A stretch of DNA of 64,000 nucleotides from Lineus longissimus (taxonomy: Eukaryota > Nemertea > Pilidiophora > Heteronemertea > Lineidae), in NCBI RefSeq assembly GCF_910592395.1, contig NC_088322.1, positions 14,565,431 through 14,629,430 of the forward strand, written 5' to 3'. The notes under the pieces are model-generated. The model had not been told where the DNA came from. It saw only the letters and a program-made list of their open reading frames with translations, and ran no database searches. The stretch's first letter is position 1, and every line of letters starts with the position of its first letter. A program made the position numbers and the translations under genes. Below, piece after piece: positions 10,780-19,192 of the stretch.

Positions 10780-13700
10780 TCACTTCTTTGCTGGTTTCTT
10801 GCCTCCCTGAAAGACAAGTAAAGATGCATGAATAAAGTACAAATTGATACAATCCCATTTCGGGAATATACACTGTATTGTGCATTTTAGAAAGGGAGCA
10901 TATTCAAAGGATATTCAAGTTTCTATATTTCTCGCTGCTAAACAAGTTGGGTGTAACAAAATACACAGTGAGTTTTAATATTCAAATCATATCAATAGAT
11001 CTGACGTCCGGTCAAAACAATGGCCGGGCATCCCCTTCTACAAGTTATTGTAACATTCACACGAAGAGAAGTGGGGAATGTTGGTCTGAAAAGAAATGAA
11101 TTTCGCCATAAGCCAACAATCTGAAGAGGAAGCCAACAGGGAAACCCCAAGCTTGACAAATATAAACAACCCTCTGAAGTAGATTGAAGACCCCAAGGAA
11201 ATGTTCCCTCAAACAGCCAACAAACACGAGAGATCACAACTATATTTTGGGAAAACACTTGCTTCAGTCCTATCATTAATCATCAGGATTCAGATGATAA
11301 AAGCTCTAAAGGTTTTCATCATTAGCAAGTGTCTTCCCCAATTTGAATCGCGGACCAAGAACCCACTCGGCACCAATTTGCCAAAGAAAAAAGCAGCCAC
11401 CTCATTTTATAAACACCAATGCCACACATTTACAAATGTCACCTTTTTGCCTGCAGGTTGTTTCCCAGCAGGTTTCTTAGGAATTTCTTTTTCCTGGAAT
11501 AAGATATTTGGACTTGAGTCTAGCCATTGTAAGCCTGCCCAAAGGGGTCAAGTTGGCTGACTAGAGCTGGCCACGTAGCGTAATACTGGCATGGCATGGA
11601 AGCATGTCTGTCACTAAAGGACTTCGTTGTTCATTCAGCGTCAAGTAAAACCACTTTCAAAGCTGAAATTTAGCAGAGAATAACTCATCTTTTGCCGATT
11701 CTAGGGCAAGCTTTGCTATTTATGCATCTTTTACATCTCGGTTCCGCATCACTAGATAACTATGGATCTTTGATTAAAACCCACCTTCTTGGCAGCTGGC
11801 TTCTTGGGGGCAGCAGCCTTCTGAGCAGCCAGTGCCTTCTTGTTGGTGGCCATCTGCCCAGCTCGCTTCAAGACGACATCATATGGATTAAGTTTCATCA
11901 TGATGCGTCGATTCTTCAATGGGTTCTTCTTCAGAATCCTTCTCTTTTTCTCAATCCTGAAATCAGTTAAGGATATTGCATACACTTCAAGGGCCCACGG
12001 CTTTTACAAGAAAACTGCCAACATGATTTAGCCCGAACAAATTCCCGACATGAATCTTGCCACCAGAAATGGCAAACAATGAGATTTCTAACAAGCGGGC
12101 GTGTCAATAGCTTTTGACAATTCCTATCTTTCGTTAACCACGACTTCATCTTGGCAGTTCATCAGATAAGTGACAAAAAATAACATATGTGGTTACTGAC
12201 CAAAATCAGAGATGGTTAGTTGTGAAATCACTAAATTTCATAAACACGGACCAAAACTCTCATCATATTTTGGTAGCCACCACTTTGCAACGCATAGCAT
12301 ATCAAATCTTATCAAGCGAATATTACCTAACCCCTCCCATCAAAATGGGTCTGGGCCAATCCCATATCTCACCTTGGGGCCCTGAGAACCTGTTGGATCT
12401 CCTCCGCTCTCAACAACCTCGACAAATCAGTGTTGGTCATCTTGGGCATGGGGAGGTTATAATTATTCTTTTCCTTGGATGGTTTACGCCATGTTCCGTA
12501 TAAACTGTCAAGGCGCTTGAAAGCAGATTCAGTCCAGATACAGAAACGTCCAACGTGACCTCCAGGAGCGATTTTCAAAAGGTTGAGGCGGGATACGTTA
12601 ATCAGAGTTATACCTGGAATAAAGAGCGGACATATTTTAAAAGGTTGCCAAGAAGAAATGCAGAGAAATCTCAAAAGTTACTATTGATCTCAATGAAAGA
12701 TCTATGGCCTGAAACCATCAAGATGCACAACTGATGCAGATTCAAAGATGCTGCTTACCAGGTATATTTCTGAAAGCTCTGCTGATACCATTGTCTGTGT
12801 TGTAGATGACCAACGGTCCACGTCGCTGGATGCGACGCCGATTCCTCATTTTACCTTTACCGGCACGGAATCTTTTGGAGTTGTATACCTGAAAGATGAA
12901 AATGTCAGATTTGATATGATGTGAATTCCAACAAAATTCCACACTATGGATCCTAAGAGGAGCATTGTCAGAGATGGTTATGATTGAAATCATGTACATT
13001 CATAAACACGGACCAAAGATATCATCATTCAGCTCCGTCACCAAAGGTTATTTTCAAGAGTCACAAGTACTGAAGATTTCCCTCACCTTCTCAATATCAG
13101 CCCAAGCCTTGAATTTCTTGAGGAAAGATACAGCCTCCTTGGTCTTCTTGATCTCCTCGACCTTGTCGCTAACAACAAGTGGGATCTCTGGTGTCTCCTC
13201 GATCCTGTGTCCCTTGGACATGACCAGGGCGGGGATGCCAGTGGCAGCGATGGCTGAACACATGGCGTACCTCCTCTGGTTCACATTGATCCTCCTGTGC
13301 CAGCGGCGCCACGTCTTGGTCGGGGCGAACATGCGTCCACCGCGGCACATGTTGCCAAAAGCTCCCTGGCCGGAGCGATGGGTGCCACCACCACGGACTC
13401 GAGGAATACGAGCGACAGCCCGACCAGTTCCCCAGGATTCAGCTGAAGTCTGGTGACCTGAAAGACAAGTTGTACATGAGTAATACCAATTCAAGGGCCA
13501 AAAAGACAAGACTTTAAGCTGATGTTTCATGCTTCAGTCCTATCATTTATCATCAAGTGTTTTCAGACAATAAAAGGCTCTATTGGTTGTTCATCATCAG
13601 CACGTTGCACAAGTTTTTGGGCTTTGCAGGAGGCATTGCATTATTACCACCGGTACACCCTCCCAGTCCTCTCCCAACCACTTACCAGCTTGCACACTAA

Positions 13701-14236
13701 CGGCGTATGGCTGCCTCGTGTTCTTCAACATCTGGAAATGAACGAAGTTGACAACGTCTGGCCTGATTGGGGCCCTGAAGACAGCCGGCAAAGTGATATT
13801 GGTACCGGTTGTTTCATTTTTGTCGGAGTATACGGTAATCAATGGACGCGCAGCCTGAAAATGGAAGAAGGTGAAAAATAGATTCTTAGCTGGCATGGCC
13901 AATTTGACACTTGCACCTCCAATTCATTGAAGATTTAACACACCTGAGTATGAGCATGATAGGGAACAGCCGGGGTCACAAGTTGGCACCAACAGAGCAT
14001 GCCTCAGAGCCTGTACATATTCACAACATGCACTATGAAGGCCTGTAGGTCTTTTCCGATCCAAGTGCTGCCACCTGACGGTACCGAGAGCTGAGCACGG
14101 CATGTCCCCGCAGAACCCACAAAATACACGAATTCTACAATCCTTGCGACGCATCTAGTACTTTATTTCAGTTCTACAGTGTTAGTTGCTGCTACAAAAA
14201 ATATAAATTGTCAAAAATTTGTTGATATCGTACCAT
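10780..14236 (-). CDS. RPL4: Large ribosomal subunit protein L4 (uL4), complete
   Basis: RPL4 binds 28S rRNA, and its internal loop lines the nascent-peptide exit tunnel. Exons in coding order: 14236-14234, 13854-13686, 13457-13087, 12888-12759, 12613-12373, 11956-11785, 11493-11443, 10806-10780. Phases are consistent and give 387 residues (human about 427). Strong identity blocks are [95 protein letters not shown] and [18 protein letters not shown]. The C-terminus is a Lys/Ala/Pro-rich basic tail shorter than in vertebrates. The start codon is the whole coding part of exon 1 (ATG then donor GTACGA). Introns 2, 3, 5 and 7 each host a C/D snoRNA. Confidence 0.97.
11256..11331 (-). ncRNA. C/D-box snoRNA in RPL4 last intron
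   Basis: Read on the - strand there is a perfect 7-bp terminal stem (CACTTGC with GCAAGTG), C box ATGATGA (11316-11322), an internal CTGA (11290-11293), a C'-like TGATGAT, and D box CTGA (11264-11267). The ten bases directly before the D box, AATGATAGGA (11268-11277), are complementary to the conserved 28S word UCCUAUCAUU near the peptidyl-transferase region. It is a paralogue of the snoRNA at 13529-13603. The D'-side sequences differ slightly (AGAGCTTTTAT versus AGAGCCTTTTAT). Confidence 0.85.
12200..12273 (-). ncRNA. SNORD18: U18 (SNORD18) C/D-box snoRNA, copy 1
   Basis: The terminal stem is a perfect 7 bp (CCAAAAT with ATTTTGG). C box ATGATGA is at 12260-12266 and D box CTGA at 12206-12209. 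The guide GGTCCGTGTTT (12242-12252) matches the known U18 antisense element to 28S rRNA (target AAACACGGACC). The D' box after the guide is ATGA rather than CTGA. U18 is hosted in RPL4 introns in vertebrates as well, so both host and guide agree. Confidence 0.93.
12959..13036 (-). ncRNA. SNORD18: U18 (SNORD18) C/D-box snoRNA, copy 2
   Basis: C box ATGATGA is at 13022-13028, D box CTGA at 12968-12971, and the ends can pair (GGAGC with GCTCC). The guide GGTCCGTGTTT (13004-13014) is identical to copy 1. The 3' end lies 70 nt upstream of the exon that begins at 12888, close to the spacing preferred for intronic C/D snoRNA assembly. Confidence 0.92.
13529..13603 (-). ncRNA. C/D-box snoRNA in RPL4 intron 2
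   Basis: C box ATGATGA is at 13591-13597, an internal CTGA (D') at 13563-13566, a C'-like TGATGAT near 13549-13556, and D box CTGA at 13534-13537. A short terminal stem GTGC/GCAT is present. AATGATAGGA abuts the D box, as in the copy at 11256-11331, and is complementary to 28S UCCUAUCAUU. The 3' end is about 71 nt upstream of the next exon. I do not assign a family name with certainty. A SNORD29-like role is possible from memory of the target region. Confidence 0.85.
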
Positions 14237-14289
14237 TTTTATGTATTTTTCGGCCAGACAGTCCACGTGTTCGGTCGGCGCGAGATGGA

Positions 14290-14310
14290 TTCCTGTAAAA
14301 AAGGTCGAGG
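14290..14310 (-). promoter_or_regulatory. RPL4 transcription start with 5'TOP tract
   Basis: On the - strand the sequence reads CCTTTTTTACAGG from 14304 downward, about 70 nt upstream of the ATG at 14236. A C followed by a pyrimidine run is the terminal oligopyrimidine start typical of ribosomal protein mRNAs and couples their translation to TOR signalling. The exact start base is inferred. Confidence 0.55.
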
Positions 14311-14872
14311 TCACGGGCGCGGTGGTGTAGGACTATTTTTGCAAAATGTTTCAGACACATTTCACTATGTTGTGGTTATGTTAACTTGATTTTTAAATCA
14401 TCAGTAGTTCATCATTTATTTATCTGAAACGGCACGCTGAATTTATTACCATTATTACGCAACAAGTTGATGCAACTTTTTTTTGGCGCACTGATTTTGG
14501 TGATGGAAGTGATTAAATCTATGGAGTACCAAATCTAACATATTTTGCCTCCCACTGCTTTCGGATATCAATAAAAAGTTATCAATGCTCACACCACAAA
14601 ACCTGTACAAATATATATTTCCAATTTAAATATTTTGCAAATCAAGAGAGTTTTTTCACCGCTCTTGCCATATTTTGATTACAAACTTCAAGTCTTAACT
14701 TCTATCTTATCCCGATACTTCCAAAAGTGGTTGTTCCCAACCTCGTGTCTTGGTCTCAAACTGTAACCGCAATGTACACGCAAATATATTTTCAATTTCC
14801 AAAGGAACGGGGTAACAAGTGCCCCTATGGCAGATTTATCAAAAACAGCCAATCGCACTACTGTATCTCGAA
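14311..14872. other. Intergenic, no gene seen
   Basis: This is AT-rich DNA between the RPL4 promoter and the tRNA. No exon-like frame or repeat structure was recognised. Confidence 0.5.
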
Positions 14873-14954
14873 GTCGTGATGGCCGAGTGGTTAAGGCGTT
14901 TGACTCGAAATCAAATGGGGTCTCCCCGCGCAGGTTCGAATCCTGCTTACGACG
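14873..14954 (+). tRNA. tRNA-Ser, anticodon CGA
   Basis: A complete cloverleaf is visible. The acceptor stem GTCGTGA pairs with TTACGAC (one G-U). The D-arm contains GCCGAGTGGTTAAGGC. Anticodon stem TTTGA/TCAAA has loop CTCGAAA and anticodon CGA at 14906-14908. The long class II variable arm contains GGGG/CCCC, and the T-arm is GCAGG TTCGAAT CCTGC. The internal promoter boxes are intact: A box TGGCCGAGTGG (14880-14890) and B box GGTTCGAATCC (14933-14943). There is no intron. It reads UCG codons. Confidence 0.97.
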
Positions 14955-14956
14955 AA

Positions 14957-14962
14957 TTTTTT
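14957..14962 (+). terminator. RNA polymerase III T-run
   Basis: Six consecutive T residues begin 3 bases after the tRNA discriminator base, as expected for polymerase III termination. Confidence 0.85.
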
Positions 14963-16539
14963 ACCTTAGAGCATCGGATGTTTTTATACTGGGTAACTAT
15001 ATATCATTTCAACTTTTTTCTCATTCTCTTTAATTCTTTTTTTGAAATGATCATTAATGTTTCAAATTGTATTCTTGAGCACACAGGACCAGGGCAGTGA
15101 AATAAAGACAACACTAGACCAGCATCCCCACATCAACCTAATGGTTGATCAGCCGAGTGATGATGAACTCCAGCTAGATAATGAACAGTCAGTGAAAGGG
15201 CAAATCATAAAACAACAAAACCAGATAATTAACTTTATAGATTATATTATTTGCATATATAAAAATGACACGTAATATAAGTGTATAAAAATCTTTACAA
15301 TGTCGACGGACTTAATCATTGAATAATCATCTCTGGCGCTCATTATCAAAAGAATATTTAAACAATGGGTTGGAATGATGCATGATGTTGGGATCTACAT
15401 TTTTTTGTTGGAAAGTCAAAATATCCCTCGACCTACTATTTGGTTAGCAAAAGGGTTGACTGAATGATTATAATGGTTTCAAATTGCTCCAACCACATGT
15501 ACTGTTGCAACCTACGGACACTATGTATCCTATTCAGTACACTGGAATCAACACAAAATTGGCATTATCTTTTACTTCTACTGTTTTAACATCCATAAAG
15601 CCATTGTTTCAGCTGCCAATAATTAGATGACACAAAGTGACATGTATGATGGTTTTCATTTCTTTTATATAGAAGAAAACCTAAGCCACAACTCTCAACA
15701 CCTGAACATATCCATACAGGACGGATATTCTACATTACAGAATATTGTGGAAGGAATGTGTACAAGATGGACTTAATGGATGGATAGAAAATATCATTAA
15801 CATGATCTACGGAATGTTGAAGAGACAGCACAAGCTGAATAATGAAGACTAAAAAATATCAACCCTGGCAATATAAGCCTGTAACCATTTCACATATTGA
15901 CCAAGGTTTACTCAGTGTCAAGCGGGGGTTACAGTTACTCTGAGGAAGTGTTTGCTTTTGTATGGAATTTAGCAAAGCTATAGATGTCACGTGTACCACG
16001 CATGCCGTTTTTACACCTGTCAAAAATGGTTTCAGAAAGAAACCTACCAGCTAATATGCAAGTTTAGCCATCAGAAAGACAGTTTCTCAAAGAACGTTGT
16101 TTTCTAACATTCTTTTTCGGACTGATAATTCAAATACACCATATTTTAAAACATCGTCTTTCCAAAACTCGGCATTAGGCTACATTATAATAGTTTTACA
16201 CAATTCAAATGCAGATTAAAATATATGGCATATGATGTAAATTGAAAAGGTGCACTCCTTGCGGCGCCACCTGCAGGGCTTTCTCAACAGTCCACTCCCC
16301 AATTCTGCCCACCTAAATGTTTCCAGTCTAAACTAGTATCATGGACAAGCATTGAATATACGACTGTACATATTTACAATTCTGGAATGTATAGAATTTA
16401 CACGATTCTGATGGTTCACAACCAACAGTGAATAAAACAGGACGGCCCCTCTCATTTCTCTCCATTAGTGCTGGCTTGTTTGAAAGTTGCTTCAATTCAT
16501 ATTGATTTACAGATGTTGTTGCAAAAATTGTCCACCTCC
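14963..16539. other. Intergenic, no gene supported
   Basis: AT-rich. A frame at about 15080-15275, preceded by an AG acceptor-like site, is acidic and ends quickly. I see no partner exon or family. The right end should contain the Ly6 gene's 3' UTR (- strand). Confidence 0.45.
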
Positions 16540-17741
16540 TCACAGAAAACTCCGCACTAGAACTGTAATAGCTGTAAACAACGTAATGAGCAGGCTGCCT
16601 TGTACCGTTCCTGAACCGAGCTGAAACAAAAGATAGGAATGGTCAGAAACAGATTGATGACGAAAGACTGATTAACATTCCGACCCTATCATGGTGCGAT
16701 GTCAGTAATTGGGTACCAGGGGACCTGAAATAACTTGGAAGACCATTGCATGAACAGGTCCGCATTTCTCCTCTTGATCCTGGTCTGCGAGGAAGCAAAG
16801 GTTCAATACTTACTGTGACATAGTAGTTACAGAGATCCCCCCGACAACACTCCACGCATGTCCAATCATCATACCAATCTCGTTTACAAAGCTTCCTTTT
16901 ACTATACTTCGTTTCTTCACAGACCTCCTGTTTTACGCAGGTCTTGGAAACAAAGTGGCGTCGGCTGTCACTTTTAGGGAGCCAGAAAGGTGGAACTGAA
17001 ATGGTGACGAAGAGGACAATTAACAAGAAGACAGAAAACTTGGTGGTAATGACAGGAGCAACAACAGTGAATTCATCTTATTGGGAATTAGCTATCAATA
17101 GAATAGAACGACCAAAGGAAGAATTTGAAAGTTACCTCTGTATCTGATGGTCGTCATGCAGGTATCATCATGTTGGTCACACTGAATTGTACTTTTGACG
17201 CATTTGTCTTTATTACCGTCCTGATCCTTGCACACGTAGCACTCTAGAGCAAAACCTGGAAAACAATCGAGCCAATATGTGTGAAATAGCAGCGTTATTT
17301 GGATGATGACTCATCCTGATCAGGATCAGGTCAGTCAAGCGAACCACACCTAAAATCAACCAACCAACCTTACCCCAAAGAAGTTGGCCTGCGAGACTCC
17401 CACTCAAAATTCAGCTTAGTAGGCATTAAAGATTTACTGAGAATCATTTCTTTTCGACAACTGCCATGCCCAGAATGACCTGCACCCCTTCCTTTCTACA
17501 TGTTCTACAACATGTAGGCCTATAAGTGATCAGAATATTTTCATTTTAGGTCATCATCCGCCATCTTGTTTCTTGTAAACATTACTTTTTCTTGCCACTT
17601 CATGACTTCATGCAGCTTTTACCGGCACTAATAACCAATTAAGAAAAATCAATGTGTTCAAACACATTCAATAACAGTTAAAGAATACTTACATCCTGAT
17701 ATCACTGCCAACAACACCCCTAAAACTAAGATTTTGTCCAT
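16540..17741 (-). CDS. Ly6/uPAR-type three-finger protein, GPI-anchored
   Basis: Exons in coding order: 17741-17693, 17255-17136, 16995-16814, 16620-16540, giving 143 residues with consistent phases. Exon 1 encodes a hydrophobic signal peptide (MDKILVLGVLLAVISG). Exons 2-3 carry the Cys-rich domain starting LECYVC and ending in the family signature CCRGDLCN. Exon 4 encodes a hydrophobic tail (SLLITLFTAITVLV) ending a few residues later, as for a GPI-anchor signal. Ly6 domains adopt the three-finger fold and act at the cell surface as ligands, co-receptors or septate-junction factors. The partner here cannot be predicted. RGD occurs inside the Cys signature, which is likely coincidental. One-domain architecture and four-exon layout fit invertebrate Ly6 genes. 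Confidence 0.85.
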
Positions 17742-18954
17742 GTTTTTAGAGGAACCGACATCGAATTGGGTTTAAAATTTAGGTCAAAGCGGAACTTAAA
17801 CGGGCGGAGTCCATTCGCTATTGACGGGGAGTAAAGGTATAATTATATGGAGCGCCGGTTGTGCATTAGTCCAAATGGCTGATGTGGCAGGAAAGGGTAG
17901 TCCTCCAAAATAAAGTCCATGAACAACATGTTGTTCAGCGAGTTAGAAACTGAGATGGGAGAGACCCCTATTGGCTACTCCGTGCAAGTTTATCTTGCCG
18001 TCACGTTATCTTTTCAAGCACCTAAAACTTGATTTTATGCTTTTGATTCTAAAGGCATATGACATGCAAGTATATTGGCTCATATCATTCTACATGTAAT
18101 GAGAAATGATAGATAAATGTGGATAAATAACCGAGCAACATGTTTTATTTCAAAAGATGTTTTATTTTATAATAAGAAGACATTAAAGAACAATTAGGTG
18201 ACAATGAAGAACATTTGATACCTGCACTATTTGATGAATAGATTGTATAATGTAATAGCATTGTAAAGAATGTTAATAGGGCTCTCCTTAAACTGTAAAC
18301 ACTGCTTAGTTGTCAGGAAATCTCAACTTTGGACTGATTACTAACTGCATAAAATTTCAACAATTTCTCCCAAATACCTCACAACTGATCCAAGTCAAAT
18401 AAAGGTCTAAATACTGTTTTTACTGGCAATGCCATATACATGTCAGATGCCAGCATTCATAACCAAATAAAAGACAAATCATCTGCAATAACTTTTTTAA
18501 TTCTAAATTAAAAAAATGTTCTGAATAAAATCTCAACATTTGCGTGTTTTGTAAAGAAACCTTTTATCAATAACAGATTATTTTCAGTTCAACAGACAAA
18601 TCAAATAGACGCTAACAAATTAAATGGTTTTAGAATTTTAAACACTTCGGGCAACTGGCTTTACAATAATTCGTATCTCATATTTCTACACATACGTTTA
18701 AGTACCTATCAGCATCGTTTTGAAGGGACTACGTCCCCAAGTAGGCACAGTTAACAATACTCATCCTGGTACCAGTGGTTTTCAACATGCTCCGACCCTC
18801 GATATTTTTGTATGTGACAATGCCCAAAAAATACTAAAAAGAAAATATCTTCAACAATAGAGACATTTCTGTCAGTGGAGACAATTTTTACAGGTGAATT
18901 TTGACTTGTTATCATGATTAATGTGATTGCCTAGCTGCTGTTATTTCGAAATAC
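17742..18954. other. Intergenic: Ly6 promoter side and probable Ikaros-like 3' UTR
   Basis: On the - strand, AATAAA signals (complement at 18144-18149 and 18161-18166) lie about 1 kb downstream of the zinc-finger gene's stop and are plausible poly(A) sites for it. No coding exon is recognised. Confidence 0.45.
18761..18808. repeat. Interspersed repeat core, copy 1
   Basis: TCATCCTGGTACCAGTGGTT followed by TTCAACATGCTCCGACCCTC and GATATTT closely matches two segments at 58481-58526 and 58766-58812. The shared core is about 45 bp, with divergent flanks. Confidence 0.6.
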
Positions 18955-19118
18955 AGTGGAACCTCTCTATTACGGACACCCTCGGGCTCGGGACTGACAA
19001 GTGCTGTCCTTAATAGAGAGGTGTCCTGATTAGTGAGTTCAAATTGAATGGAAACAAACAATTCAGGACCAAAACTAGTGTCCTTAATAGAGAGGGTGTC
19101 CTTAATAGAGAGGTTGTC
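18955..19118. mobile_element. Short inverted-repeat element (MITE-like)
   Basis: The left end GTGGAACCTCTCTATTACGG (with ACACC following) is inverted at the right end, which contains the complement of AACCTCTCTATTAAGGACAC. The word TGTCCTTAATAGAGAGG is repeated in direct orientation three times near 19004, 19079 and 19097. There is no coding capacity. It lies in the likely 3' UTR of the zinc-finger gene. Confidence 0.65.
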
Positions 19119-19192
19119 CTTAATACTAGAATTATCAAAAATATTATATATTGGAATTATTAAAGACTAGCCTTTATCGATTTGTCATGTTA

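Noticed and set aside
12014..12170. Possible further snoRNA in the RPL4 intron near TCTGATGAACTGCC (- strand)
   Set aside because: A C-like TGATGA is present, but no properly spaced D box with terminal pairing was found.
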